A DNA stretch of 64,000 nucleotides from Flectonema sp. DT1601 (GCA_964019425.1 OZ025846.1:372001-436000); one strand, 5' to 3'. Shown: positions 29,967-43,050, numbered from the stretch's first letter. Notes: generated from the sequence alone by a model not told the origin. Program-made: numbers and translations.

Positions 29967-32801
29967 ATGCCTGACGATTCCCAAGAAGCCTTCATCATCT
30001 GTGATGACTCTGCTCCAGAATTTGAGATGGAGAAAGAAGATATCTTTTTAGAACGACTCGCTAATGACAGTGACAACTCCTCAAGAAATAGAAAACTAAT
30101 ATTCGTTGGTATCGGAGTGACTCTACTACTTGGAGCAGTTGCAGTGTTGCTAGTATTATTATTAGGCGGGAGTGACAGCGATACACCAATTCCTACAACT
30201 GATGTTCCATCGGGAGAAGGCAACATGACAAGCTCACCTCTCACAATGTCCCCTTCTCAGAATACCACGTCTCCAGCTCAGAATACCACGTCTCCAGCTC
30301 AGAACATTACGGAATCGCCATTGTCTCCTTCACCTGGGTCTGGAAATATTACAGCTCCTCCTTCAGTTATGAATACTACGTCCCCAGATACCCAGTCTCC
30401 AAGTGGAAATAGCACCGCAGTGCCAACCCAATCGCCAAGTGAAAATGGTACTGCGGTGCCAATTGGAAATAATACAGCTGTACCTACAGAAGTACCAACA
30501 GGAAGTAGTTCGGCACCAACTCAGTCGCCGACTCAGTCACCAACTCAGTCACCAACTCAGTCACCAACTCAGTCACCAACTCAGTCACCAACTCAGTCAC
30601 CAACTCAGTCACCAACTCAGTCACCAACTCAGTCACCAACTCAGTCACCAACTCAGTCACCAACTCAGTCACCCACTGTAGTACCAGTTGGAAACACGAC
30701 TGATGCTCCACAAGCTACAGCTGCACCGACTCAGACAGAAGCACCAGCTACTTTAATCCCCGTCATTGATGACAGAGTGAAGTGTTGGAGGTCATACAGA
30801 AGTCCGATAGCTATTGTTAAAGATGTTGTAAATGAGCTTCCTAACTGTGATGACCTGATATTTAATTGTGCGAATCTCACCGATTGCACTTTTACTTGTA
30901 TCAGCACGAACACAACAGTGAACGCTACAGCGGAGGACAGCCAGGGGTTGTTGGGATCTCCGTACGGGAACTGCGTAAGTGATGAGGCAGGTGCTCGCTA
31001 TTTCTGTGGGGACATCCTTGGTCGGATTGCTACAGATTTATACTCCCCAATTACACACAATAATTATGATAGAATTTGTTCTAGTGACTCTGTTACTTGC
31101 CATAGTTATAATTGTTTTGTAAATTCCTGGTCGACTGCGGTTACGGTGGAAATCACCTTTGGTTGTAGTTACGACACCACTGGATGGGCTGTAAGTGACA
31201 TCGCTATGAGGACTGTTGATGATCTAATTTATTGTCCTGCGTATATTGTTTGTACCTGTGGGACGTACAATGTTCCGACTGGAGAGACCTTCACTCCTGC
31301 TACACCTGCACCTCCTGCAATTCCAGTTACTGCTTCTCCTTATAAGGGACAGGTTGCTCATACGTGTTACAGAAAAAGTCATAATAATGTTGTTGCTCTG
31401 CCTACCACAGGAATTGTTGCATTCTATCCAAAATGTAATGTGTTCATCATTGAATGTGAGAGTGCTCTGAAGTGTGACTGGACTTGTATCGGAGGATCTC
31501 CTTATTTGGGAACAATATCCGCAAACAGCACAGACACAGCACTTCTCTCGCAGTATAATGAAGCAGAGTGTAAAGTTAGAAAGGGAATAGCTACTTGCTA
31601 CAGAAAATTACCAAACGAGGATGGTGTCGCATACGCAGTACCTAGCTTTAATCCAATTCCGTGTCATGTTGGTGAACGTCAAACGTGTAATATAGTGTCC
31701 CACTCAAAGATGGAAAATGGGAGTTTTCTTTACCTTTGGAACTGCTCTGAAATAATTGGTGAACTAGATAACAGTACGAAAACAACAGGAATAATGAAGG
31801 AAACAACAGGTCTTGTTGACTACAACATTGATTACGAGTGTGACATTTATCCTTGTGGTAGCGGATTTTCCATTGGAAGACCTTATACAGATGAGCTGTT
31901 GGTTTCACCAATTGTACCTGGTAAGACGTCTGACTGGAGCTTGGTGTTTGAAAATAGTGATTTACAGCAAATCAGATCACGTAATGCCACTAACCATGAT
32001 GTGACTTCAGCAACCTGCACATCAAATGTAAATATTGAAATCACTGATGATGCTAAAATTGCAGCGAAATCTTGGCAAGATGCAGCTCTTGGAGAACATG
32101 CTTCTGTTGCGTCGTTCGCAAAGTTTTCAATTCAACTGATGGCGGTATCAGCACCAGCTAAACTTCTTATTGATTCTCATTACGCAGGTCTGCAAGAAAT
32201 CAATCATGCAAAGATCTGTGTTGATGTAGTGTCAAAGATTATGGGAGACGATGGAGTGTTCTCTCCAGGAGATTTCCCAGCTCACGACCTTTCAATTACG
32301 AATGATAAGATAGCTTTAGTTGAGTCAACTGCTAAAGAAGGAGCAATCGGAGAAACAACCGCAGCTGTGGCAGCAGCGATAAGAAGAACCTTAGCTGCTG
32401 ATGTCGGAGGCTATGACTTTATCTTATCAGCTCTGGAGACTATTTTCACAGATGAGAGTTCTCACGCTGCCTTAGCATGGAATACCATCATTTGGGCAAA
32501 CACTTCAATATCTTGGTCTCCTCCAAAACCACTTCCCTCTGTTGAGATTAATAGATCTGCTGGTCTGCTTCGCTTTGGAGTCCTTTCAACTTCTGAGGAA
32601 AGTTTTGTTATGCAACTTATTTATAATGAATTTATTTATCCGTTGTCTCAGTCACTTCAGAAAGGGTTCTTAGTAGAAGATGACTTTAATCTTCCTTCTG
32701 ATTCACTCCTCGTTGAGTACGGAGGTGATGCAGTCGTTGAAGTCATTAATATTCTAATAAACAAGATTGTCGAACCTTCAATTCAGAGAGAGGTGGAATG
32801 A
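29967..32801 (+). CDS. Membrane-anchored SPTQ-stalk protein with ferritin-like diiron domain
   Basis: 944 residues. A short acidic cytoplasmic N-terminus precedes one membrane helix (residues about 41-67), making this a type II membrane or cell-surface protein. Then come Thr/Ser/Pro-rich sequence with many N-glycosylation sequons, about a dozen SPTQ repeats (residues about 185-235), and two related Cys-rich modules (CWRSYRSP.., CYRKSHNN.., each with paired DCTFTC / KCDWTC). Residues about 693-850 form a ferritin-like four-helix domain with ligands in the right order: Glu in GEHAS, ExxH in QEINHA, Glu in IGETTA, and ExxH in DESSHA. Such domains bind two iron atoms and oxidise or store iron or modify substrates. 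Extracytoplasmic placement suggests iron handling at the surface or in a compartment. No close family name is recognised. Confidence 0.8.
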   Translation: MPDDSQEAFIICDDSAPEFEMEKEDIFLERLANDSDNSSRNRKLIFVGIGVTLLLGAVAVLLVLLLGGSDSDTPIPTTDVPSGEGNMTSSPLTMSPSQNTTSPAQNTTSPAQNITESPLSPSPGSGNITAPPSVMNTTSPDTQSPSGNSTAVPTQSPSENGTAVPIGNNTAVPTEVPTGSSSAPTQSPTQSPTQSPTQSPTQSPTQSPTQSPTQSPTQSPTQSPTQSPTQSPTQSPTVVPVGNTTDAPQATAAPTQTEAPATLIPVIDDRVKCWRSYRSPIAIVKDVVNELPNCDDLIFNCANLTDCTFTCISTNTTVNATAEDSQGLLGSPYGNCVSDEAGARYFCGDILGRIATDLYSPITHNNYDRICSSDSVTCHSYNCFVNSWSTAVTVEITFGCSYDTTGWAVSDIAMRTVDDLIYCPAYIVCTCGTYNVPTGETFTPATPAPPAIPVTASPYKGQVAHTCYRKSHNNVVALPTTGIVAFYPKCNVFIIECESALKCDWTCIGGSPYLGTISANSTDTALLSQYNEAECKVRKGIATCYRKLPNEDGVAYAVPSFNPIPCHVGERQTCNIVSHSKMENGSFLYLWNCSEIIGELDNSTKTTGIMKETTGLVDYNIDYECDIYPCGSGFSIGRPYTDELLVSPIVPGKTSDWSLVFENSDLQQIRSRNATNHDVTSATCTSNVNIEITDDAKIAAKSWQDAALGEHASVASFAKFSIQLMAVSAPAKLLIDSHYAGLQEINHAKICVDVVSKIMGDDGVFSPGDFPAHDLSITNDKIALVESTAKEGAIGETTAAVAAAIRRTLAADVGGYDFILSALETIFTDESSHAALAWNTIIWANTSISWSPPKPLPSVEINRSAGLLRFGVLSTSEESFVMQLIYNEFIYPLSQSLQKGFLVEDDFNLPSDSLLVEYGGDAVVEVINILINKIVEPSIQREVE
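30519..30671 (+). repeat. 12-bp minisatellite encoding SPTQ repeats
   Basis: About thirteen near-perfect copies of CAGTCACCAACT in frame. The number of units, and so the stalk length, is likely to vary between alleles. Confidence 0.9.
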
Positions 32802-34428
32802 TTGTTGTCTGAGGACCTTACTAATAATCCCCGCAAAACCCGCAAATTTAGTTATCTCTCTTTTTCTTTTTTTTTTTTTCCCCTCCTCCGACAAAATCGT
32901 CTTAGTTTCTGTGCCTTCCTTAGATGTTACGAACCAAATTTGCAACTTCTTGTCGGCACTTAGTTGTTTTCCACTGAGTGACAGTGTTTTTGTTGACGAT
33001 TTTCTTTTTGTACCCAAAAACCCTCTGCAGCCTAACTATCCTATTCCTTTATTAGGATTTTGTACCGGTTGTGCGCAAACAGAACAAAGGTGTGAGTAAG
33101 AAAGTAAAATTGAAGTTTGCTGATTCTTTTTTTCCCCTTCATGTGAACGTTTTCTTTTTTTCTAGCGTACTCTTTTCTTTGATTAACAACTACGAAAACG
33201 ATTTTTTCATTATAATAAAAAAATCCGAAGTTGTTAGTGTTTTCGATTTATGTTTAACACTCTTTGAGTCCCAACAATCCTCAACTGGTGTTTAAAGCTT
33301 ATGAATTCCTGAGCGTTACCACCTTTAGCAAGGTTTACTGGGAATTGGGAACCAAAGAAAGAGAAAATTATTTTTAAATACCTCCCTTTTACGTCTTGTT
33401 TCACACGTGTGCGGTTGGTCTTGGTGGTCGATATCGTTAACTCTCTGTGATGGATAATATAAAGATATCAGATTACGTCTGCCAGGATCCAGTCAACATT
33501 GATTTCGATAAAGTGATGCGATGGAAGTTCGCATCCGTCGGTGTAGATAAGGTCGATTAGACAATAGGCAAGATACTCACTAGTTAGTCAAAACGTGACT
33601 TTATTGTTACTTTAATAAAAAAAAATAGCTTCGAAGATGCAGTTTAATTGAGGGGGAAAAAAAGATTAAGTCTACTACTAGAGAAACAGACGAAGTGATC
33701 CTGAACGACGACAAATCGTGCTATTGATCCACGTTATTGTTTGTAACTGTAAAGAGCCTTTGATGTGCTTGTTTTTTTTTTTCTCTCTTTTTCCCCCCTC
33801 TGCTTCCAGTGTCTTTTTTCTCCTTCCCACCCTTTGGTCTCGACGGATACCAATTTATCTGCGGTGCGTTCGTTGAGAGAAGTTGTTGACTTATTCAGGA
33901 GTCGTGTGGATTCCGACTATTCTGAATCGCAAAGAGGTATCAACTTCTCAAAAACGATATTATTTTCCTGCACTGATTTGACGCTGTCTTCTTCCTCGAG
34001 AATCTTCTGGGAAAGGAGGAAAGTCCTGTCCTTTGCGCGACTCACCCTCGAGAAGAAAAGAAAAAATGGCTGAGGGCGTTTGTTTTGCAAATCAGTTCCG
34101 TACGTTTCCCTTAAACTTAAAGAAGATTGATTTGATTTTGGGTAAAGTTTTTTTTACTTCAAAACGCAAAAGCATTTTTTTCTTCTTCTCGTATGAAGTC
34201 GGCAGTTTCAGAAACTCTAGCGTTGGGATTGGCAGCTTTCCCGTTATTGTGGTTGACAACTTCATGAGAATCCTCTGGAGTTGGTGACTGTTCTTTTGGT
34301 ACATAGGAGATGCAGCAATTATTTTACGTTTTAATTGTAGAGCTCCCTTTGTGCTGTTTCCCTTTAAATATTATTCTTTTTTCAAATCTGCATTCCTTAG
34401 TCGGAAGTGCATGAGTCTCTCTGAGAGG

Positions 34429-34462
<34 letters not shown>

Positions 34463-35343
34463 ATATGTTGCAATCATTCGGATCATTCGGACAACCGTGA
34501 AAAAAAAAAAAAAAAAAAAAAAAAGAAACTAAAAACGTGCAAACTGATACCTAGCGATAATGGTGTCGACACTCAATTTGTTTCTGATCTTTCCAACCTG
34601 CCTTTGGCGGTCAGCTATTCGTTTGCTTTATTCGTTGCAATGGATTTTATGTAGTTGTTTGATTCTTATGCGGCTTTGCCTCGATGGGTCTCTCAGATGC
34701 AAAACTCTGTTGGGAGTTTTGACAGACTGATTTCTCTAAATTCCTTAGAAACAAGAAGGATTTGGGTACATTTTTCCCCTTTTTTTGTTTTTCCCCTTCA
34801 CGTTGTTTTGTTATTTTTGTTATCTCACTTTCCCTTTCCTTTTTCTTTTATTGTCCTCGGTTACCATGCTTCAAGGTTTAACTTTTATTTTAATGTTTAT
34901 TACTATTTCCAAAAAAAACCATCACATTCCCCCTTTAGCCTCATATCCAACTATCTCTTTGGAGGTCTTTCTTCACACCAAAGAACCGAACTTATGGGAG
35001 CGGTTTGTATCCGCTGTAGGAAAACGTGCGAAAAAAAAACAACAGCAGCAGCAGTTTGCAAGTTGATACCAAGAAAGATGTTAAAATAATAATTAGTATC
35101 TGTTGTGTTTTATCAAGAATTGCAAAAAAAAAGAAAAAATAATAGAATCACGTAGCAGAATCTTACTCTTTGCTATTGAGACGTCATTCTTGTCCTGTAT
35201 GTTTATAAGGAAGTGATTTGTCAGAAATTTTAAGTTTTATGTGGTCTCTACAGGTCTTCGATTCGTCACGCATGATGGGTTTAGGTAGTCGCTTATGATA
35301 TTCTCAACAACAAATCAGAATAAAAAAATGTTCTAAAAAAAAA
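32802..35343. other. Intergenic spacer
   Basis: 2.5 kb without a credible gene; open frames are T- or A-rich and low in complexity. It includes a T31/A25 inverted pair at 34431-34524. Upstream of the next gene, AAATCAG ends at 35319 and is the candidate acceptor. A two-codon upstream ORF (ATG TTC TAA, 35328-35336) lies between it and the ATG at 35344. Confidence 0.5.
34430..34524. repeat. Poly-T / poly-A inverted pair
   Basis: A run of T (34430-34461) and a run of 25 A (34500-34524) are separated by 38 bases that contain a short tandem (ATCATTCGG twice). Transcribed, this would form a long A-U hairpin. No flanking duplication is seen. Confidence 0.7.
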
Positions 35344-38300
35344 ATGGAAACTTTACAGTGTCTGACTGCAGTTGACCTAGACAGCTCAGAACAAGCTTTT
35401 GCTGCTCTTCTCGATAGCGTTGATGTTTATTTTATTAGTGAGTGTAGATACAAAGGAAAAGTGAGATGGGTCGTCCTCACAAACGAAGTTTTATTCATTT
35501 GTTCGAAAACCACTCGATCGAAAGCAGCTGTTAAAATAAAAGAAATTGAAGGAGTGGAATTATTAATTAATGAGATCATGTTACTTCACCAGCAGACTAC
35601 GACGACATTTAGTTTTGGATATGCGAGTAAAGCAGTTCAGTGTAGTGCTTTATTAGCTCAATTAACTTCGAATTGCAATACGAAATGTTTGTTTAAACTT
35701 GGTCAACATTCGAGTGATTTTGCTAATAAATTTGAACCTGGACATGTGAGTGACCCAACCACTCCTCAACAAGCAGAAATATCAAATTTACGACACCGTA
35801 TTGCTGTGCTTTCATCGGAACAAGACTCGAATCGAGATCACGAATATGATTCTGAATTAATTAGACTTAGACGTGATCTTCTCAGGTCTGATCAAGCTCG
35901 TTTCAATCTCGACAGAGAAATTCAAGATATAAAAAAGGTTATATCACCTCAGAAGACGTCACTAAATGACCATACCACATCACTAAAACAACAACTACAA
36001 CACCAAGAACAGAAGCTTGCTACAGCTAAGGAACATGAAACACAATTAATTCAGTTACAAAAAGAAATCAGAGATGCCCATGATCAAAGTGAAGACCATC
36101 TTCGCAGTGAAAACATCTTATTGAGAGGAAGGTTATCAGAAATGGAAACTGAAATGTCGCTTGTTAAAAATAGAGAACAAGAATTAGTTTTATCACACAA
36201 GGAATCTTATGACCGACATACTACATCATCGAATCAAGTAAGCAAGTTGCGAGAAGAATTTTCTAACAAATTAGAATTAGAATACACGACTACCAAGCAA
36301 TTAAAAAAACAACTTGCGCATTCCAGAGAACAAGAACAGAGTTTTCAAAAACAGCTGACTGATCAAGAGATGAACAACAATATTGAAATTAAAAAACTGA
36401 AATCGTCAATTACCTCCTTAGAACTGTCATTGGAAGAAGCTCAAAACAATCAAAATAACGGAATTCAAGCACAGATAGCAGCTGTTGAAATTGAAAATCA
36501 AAACAGAAAACAACATCAAGAACGAGAAGCTAGCTCTTCTTCTAAAATCAATAAGCTTCAACACAAAATTACTCTACTAGAGCTTGACTTAACGAGATGT
36601 CAATCACAGAGAGATACTTTAAAAGACGATTTACAGAGTAAAGAGTCATCTTACAAAGATGATATTCGGTCTCTAAAAAAAGACATAGCAAGTTCAGGCA
36701 ATGATGCCTCCCACAATAAACAAATAATCCAACAACACGAACAAGAGATTGCGTATTTAAGAAAGAGGTTAAATGATGATAACGACAGCGGAAGGGAATC
36801 AAATAGGGAGATCGCTGGTCGAAATGCAACCCTCGAAAGTGAAGTTTTGCGATGTAAGAAAGATCTACAAGAACTGAAAAGGAATTCACAGCAATTAGAA
36901 GAAAAGATTTCAGCTGCAGAAGAACGAGAGAGAATGTTAGTGACATCTGCTAAAGATTCAAAACGCGATGCTTCTCTTGAAATTGCGAAACTCGAAAGAC
37001 AGATCCGAGACCAAGAAGCCATTCACGCTGCCGTAGAGAAGAAACACATTCGCAAACAACGAGATCACGAGAGAGATGTTAAGAAGCTACAAACTGAAAT
37101 CGACTTCCTACAACAACACACAACTGAAGATCACGGAAACCCACCAAGAAAGAAGTCATTAACACGTAGTAATCTTGACGAACACGTTCGCTATGAGGAG
37201 TTAAAAAGAATACCCGCCGTCCATTCAGATACAACTTCAGGAACAGAAGCAGTTCGAAGGGAACTTGCTGAGAGAGTCTCCGAAATCCAACACATCGAAG
37301 AACAATTACACAAAAAACAACAATCTCAACTCCTTTCCATGCAACGAATAGAAAATCGGCCTCATTCGGAACCCGAATGGGCATCGACTGTAGGAGAACC
37401 AGAAGGTAATAAACTTAGCAGACAAGCTTTAAATGACCGCCTTGAGGAATTACAAAGAATAAAAAAACACAGCGATAAACACAGCGATGCCCTTCTTGAG
37501 AAGGCGACATCCGCCTCGGCACACTCATCTCCAATGTCAAGGGCACCTTCATGGAGAGTTTCATTCGCGATGAATAATGAAATAAAATTATATGCTCCTG
37601 TTGGGGAATCACTCGGTATTCGTGTTGACGCTCAGAAACGTGTCTTAACGCATGTCACTAAGGAATCTCACGCTGATTTTGCCGGAGCAGCCTCGTTTAT
37701 AGGCAGAGTCATATCGCACGTTAATGGAATAGAAACAACGCCGAGTAATATCAGTCAGTTGACGAAGAAACGGAATGATGCGGGATGTACAATATTTAGA
37801 TTTGGAGAATTTCGGACCGTAACACCACCAGATGATTGTATTGCAAAGAAGAAAGAATCACAGCAACAGCAGTCAAAATGGTTCTTAGAGGAAGAGCAAA
37901 CACAAATGTCTGGACCTGACTCTCCCGGATTTCTAAGTCGGAGTAGATCATCTCATATGCTGCCTTCTGAAAATAAAAGATTTCCACCACCAGCTTCGAG
38001 TACTGGTAGGTCTGAACTGAGAGATAGCTTTTCTCCGAAAAGTAGGAAACCTGATTTAATAACAACAAGAGCGAGTCAACTGATTGACGAAGATCAGAGG
38101 CCGTACTCTGTCTGTGAGAGATGTCAGTACTCGGGATTGAATTACGTAACAATTCCAACAGACATACCTGCAGATCTTCGTGAAGACATTGATGGACTAG
38201 CTGCTGACGTCACTGAAACACTAGCTCTTCATTATGCTGGAGTGGTAATGATTTCTGATGACAGTGAAGCTTCCCTCCGAGGTCTTCTTTTGGTAACTCC

Positions 38301-40017
38301 ATCGTCTTTCTACATAATTCTACCAGGCGGGTTCATCAGTCACTATTGTGAGATTTCCTCGATTTTAGAAATTTATGTTCAAAACAGCACCTCAAGCTCT
38401 GACTGGATGGGCATCAGAGTCTCAAACACGACAGGTTCCAATAGAGATGTTCACTTTAGAGTGTTACGTGATGGTAGAGAAGGTGTTCTGGGCCTGCTTG
38501 AAATTTTTAAAAGATGTCATGCATGCACGCAAACTAATCCAAACAGAGAAATATCGAATCTCTTAATCCTGTCACTCGATAGTGAAGATGCCGGTGCTAA
38601 ACAACTTGATTGGAATATAAGTGGCAGTGATGCTGGTCATGTGAACGCTCCTCGTATTCCGTTGATTCCAATTCAAAGGAGGAGTGAATCCTATCCTCCT
38701 GTTGGTATATCTGTCGTGACATTTAAAGATGCTTCTGAGGATGATTTTTCAACTGGTTTTCTTGAAATTGGAAAACTACTACCAGTAGCCAGAGCATCTC
38801 TTTCATGGTTGTTTGATTATGTTGGAACTCCTGTTGTGGTTTTTGCTTCTTCTATTTTAAACGGAATTGTATTTGTTTCTAATCCAGTGTCATTCATTCA
38901 TGTGTTTAATTCGAAAAAGTCTGGTCCACATTATGTTTTATCATTATCAGAAGTGTCTATAGTAACCTACACAGAATCATCCATATACTTGTATTCTAAA
39001 TCTGGTGCTCGCAATTGCATCGCTCTTCGCAATTGCGATAGGGCTGCTGAGATGTTAGAACTTCTTGAAGACTATACAAAACAACAAACTAATTCTCAAA
39101 TTAAAATTTTGAGAGAGGAAGATGATGCCAACGTCATTACAACTTTAGACGCTCTTAACGAACAGAGCCATTCACCAAAAAGTAACTTACTAGTAATTCA
39201 GCAACCGCTTTTTGTTAAAAAACGTGCTATAGATCTCACCAATCCAAACTCCGTAACAAACAAAAAGAACAGTATAATCGCTGGACTGCAGTTGAACCAA
39301 CGTCGTTTTTGTATTGAAGTTGTAACAGCTGCTGAGAATGAATCGAGTTTCAGTGGACTGATGTTGGTTTCAGTTGGAAGTAGAAATTTATATACCGTAC
39401 ATGATTTTAGGATAGCTGTTGAAGAAGCGTTTCTTTCAAAGAAGAAAAGTTTGGTAGTTGATTGTTTACCAGTCCCAGTTGATGAAGGTGACAGGGGGGA
39501 AGCACCGGCACTTCCACCACATATTCCAAACATGGATAACATACCAAGTAAGTATAGGAAGAACTTTCCGTTTAAACCTCAAATTCACTGGATTGGATTG
39601 GTTCGTAAGAAAGGATCGCGAGATCAGACTTCCGACAGGATTGTCGCGGTGACATCATCAGCGATATTCGTATCGACCACCGCGGGTAAGATCACAAGAG
39701 TTATCAGTATAACGAGTATCTTTGAAGTTTTAGTTACCTCAGATTACAGAATAGGGTTGGTCATCCCCTCTGATTATGATCTTCAATTCCGACTCCCAAC
39801 TGACCCACCAATCCACATGGCAACCATCATCTCATCTCTTACCTCACTATATCGAAATTCTACTGGTATTAGTTTAGTTGTGACCAAGATATCCGGAATT
39901 TCACTGCAAAATCTACTTTTTCTTAATAAACCGGAAGCCGTTAGACAACGGATTAAGACCCAAGTGGGTCCTCCATCGCCTCCAATTCCCCAAAAGGAAC
40001 GAATAAGCTCATTGTAA
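35344..40017 (+). CDS. Long coiled-coil protein with PH-like and PDZ-like domains
   Basis: Single exon, 1,557 residues. Residues about 20-115 look like a PH-type beta domain (VRWVVLTNEVLFICS, VKIKEIEGVELL). Residues about 140-690 are a continuous heptad coiled coil. Residues about 745-825 resemble a PDZ domain: LYAPVGESLGIRVD as the carboxylate-binding loop region, then VISHVNGIETT. Three further PH-like units follow at about 970-1060, 1140-1245 and 1415-1510, with the pattern 'l.vt...f.i......I..I.ei.v......gi.v'. PH-like modules ending in an 'IGLVIPSDYDL' type strand recall large cytoskeletal proteins of kinetoplastids, but I name no orthologue. A membrane-linked cytoskeletal scaffold is a reasonable guess. 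Stop is TAA. Confidence 0.75.
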   Translation: METLQCLTAVDLDSSEQAFAALLDSVDVYFISECRYKGKVRWVVLTNEVLFICSKTTRSKAAVKIKEIEGVELLINEIMLLHQQTTTTFSFGYASKAVQCSALLAQLTSNCNTKCLFKLGQHSSDFANKFEPGHVSDPTTPQQAEISNLRHRIAVLSSEQDSNRDHEYDSELIRLRRDLLRSDQARFNLDREIQDIKKVISPQKTSLNDHTTSLKQQLQHQEQKLATAKEHETQLIQLQKEIRDAHDQSEDHLRSENILLRGRLSEMETEMSLVKNREQELVLSHKESYDRHTTSSNQVSKLREEFSNKLELEYTTTKQLKKQLAHSREQEQSFQKQLTDQEMNNNIEIKKLKSSITSLELSLEEAQNNQNNGIQAQIAAVEIENQNRKQHQEREASSSSKINKLQHKITLLELDLTRCQSQRDTLKDDLQSKESSYKDDIRSLKKDIASSGNDASHNKQIIQQHEQEIAYLRKRLNDDNDSGRESNREIAGRNATLESEVLRCKKDLQELKRNSQQLEEKISAAEERERMLVTSAKDSKRDASLEIAKLERQIRDQEAIHAAVEKKHIRKQRDHERDVKKLQTEIDFLQQHTTEDHGNPPRKKSLTRSNLDEHVRYEELKRIPAVHSDTTSGTEAVRRELAERVSEIQHIEEQLHKKQQSQLLSMQRIENRPHSEPEWASTVGEPEGNKLSRQALNDRLEELQRIKKHSDKHSDALLEKATSASAHSSPMSRAPSWRVSFAMNNEIKLYAPVGESLGIRVDAQKRVLTHVTKESHADFAGAASFIGRVISHVNGIETTPSNISQLTKKRNDAGCTIFRFGEFRTVTPPDDCIAKKKESQQQQSKWFLEEEQTQMSGPDSPGFLSRSRSSHMLPSENKRFPPPASSTGRSELRDSFSPKSRKPDLITTRASQLIDEDQRPYSVCERCQYSGLNYVTIPTDIPADLREDIDGLAADVTETLALHYAGVVMISDDSEASLRGLLLVTPSSFYIILPGGFISHYCEISSILEIYVQNSTSSSDWMGIRVSNTTGSNRDVHFRVLRDGREGVLGLLEIFKRCHACTQTNPNREISNLLILSLDSEDAGAKQLDWNISGSDAGHVNAPRIPLIPIQRRSESYPPVGISVVTFKDASEDDFSTGFLEIGKLLPVARASLSWLFDYVGTPVVVFASSILNGIVFVSNPVSFIHVFNSKKSGPHYVLSLSEVSIVTYTESSIYLYSKSGARNCIALRNCDRAAEMLELLEDYTKQQTNSQIKILREEDDANVITTLDALNEQSHSPKSNLLVIQQPLFVKKRAIDLTNPNSVTNKKNSIIAGLQLNQRRFCIEVVTAAENESSFSGLMLVSVGSRNLYTVHDFRIAVEEAFLSKKKSLVVDCLPVPVDEGDRGEAPALPPHIPNMDNIPSKYRKNFPFKPQIHWIGLVRKKGSRDQTSDRIVAVTSSAIFVSTTAGKITRVISITSIFEVLVTSDYRIGLVIPSDYDLQFRLPTDPPIHMATIISSLTSLYRNSTGISLVVTKISGISLQNLLFLNKPEAVRQRIKTQVGPPSPPIPQKERISSL

Positions 40018-40294
40018 TTTAACCTGTTTCTATTGTATCTTCACACGGTGCTCTTCTTTTTAGATCGCATTTATTGATTTTTTATATGAATATTATATAT
40101 TTTTTTTAAAATTATAGAATCGTATTTGGTTGTTAGCCTAGGTTTTATTTTTTTTCTGTGTGTTGTTTTTGTGATATTAATTATTTTTTCAGGGTATTTT
40201 CTAACGCATTGAATGGAGACAAAGTGAAAAGGAAGAGATATTAATATTCGTGTTCTATTTGGAGTTGTTTTTCTTATTATAGAATTCGAATAAA

Positions 40295-42341
<2,047 letters not shown>

Positions 42342-42498
42342 TGATTATTTACTAGATTTTAACTATAATTTCCTTTTTTTTTTTTAAAATTATGTTTTTT
42401 TTTTTTTTTTTCCCTTTCGATTATGTTTCGTTGTCATAATTATTGTTTACCATATGTTTGTTCCTCTTAAAACAGAATCCTCATCACAAGTAGTATTA

Positions 42499-42900
42499 AT
42501 GCTATTCGCTGATTACGAAACGGCAACCCTCGATACTTGTGACGACATCGGTGTTTTATTTTGTTCTCTATTCTGCTGTACTATCCAAAATGCTCAAACA
42601 CAAGCAAAATTAGACAACCGACCCTGCACGATATGCGATGCTATTGCGACGACCATACCACTTCCTTGTGTCGCTCCTACTCCCGTTTGTATCCCTTTTC
42701 ACAATCGACAACAACTTCGAAATAAATACGGCTTCTCTTCAGCAGTATGCTATGATATGTGTACCTGCTTACTGTGTTGTATGTGCATGATCATGCAAGA
42801 TGCTAGAGAGGTCAACTACCGAGAGATGAAGAGAAACAGAAAAGTTCAAATCCCACTTCCAAAAGTTGAAGATATGGACAACTTAAATGACATAGAATAG
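42499..42900 (+). CDS. PLAC8-family cysteine-rich protein
   Basis: 133 residues from the ATG at 42499. A longer frame opens at 42454, but an acceptor-like CTCTTAAAACAG ends at 42475, so the downstream ATG is preferred. The sequence matches PLAC8: an N-terminal Cys-rich segment (LFCCTIQNAQTQAKL), then NRQQLRNKYGFSSAVCYDMCTCLLCCMCMIMQDAREV, equivalent to the family's 'R..lR.kygi.g....D.....cC..C...Q..rEl'. Members are small, usually membrane-associated proteins that affect cell size or metal (cadmium, calcium, zinc) handling. Length is normal for the family. Confidence 0.85.
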   Translation: MLFADYETATLDTCDDIGVLFCSLFCCTIQNAQTQAKLDNRPCTICDAIATTIPLPCVAPTPVCIPFHNRQQLRNKYGFSSAVCYDMCTCLLCCMCMIMQDAREVNYREMKRNRKVQIPLPKVEDMDNLNDIE

Positions 42901-43029
42901 TCTACTCTTCTGAGATAGTGTTTACGGTTCTTATGATTTGTTTCTGTTTTTATTTGTTGTTGCTGGACATCACCTTTCTAGGTGATACCTTTCGACTGAT
43001 TAGTGTGCAAGTATTAAATTAATTAACAA

Positions 43030-43043
43030 CACATCTCTATCAG
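43030..43043 (+). promoter_or_regulatory. Probable trans-splice acceptor of the WW gene
   Basis: CACATCTCTATCAG ends at 43043, only seven bases before the ATG at 43051, giving a very short 5' UTR as is common in trans-spliced genes. Confidence 0.45.
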
Positions 43044-43050
43044 TGTATAC

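Noticed and set aside
30519-30671. CRISPR-like array
   Set aside because: The 12-bp units are contiguous, without spacers, and in frame as SPTQ codons.
34655-35089. 144-codon + strand frame before the PH/PDZ gene
   Set aside because: T-rich low-complexity hydrophobic translation, no recognisable protein, typical of spacer DNA here.
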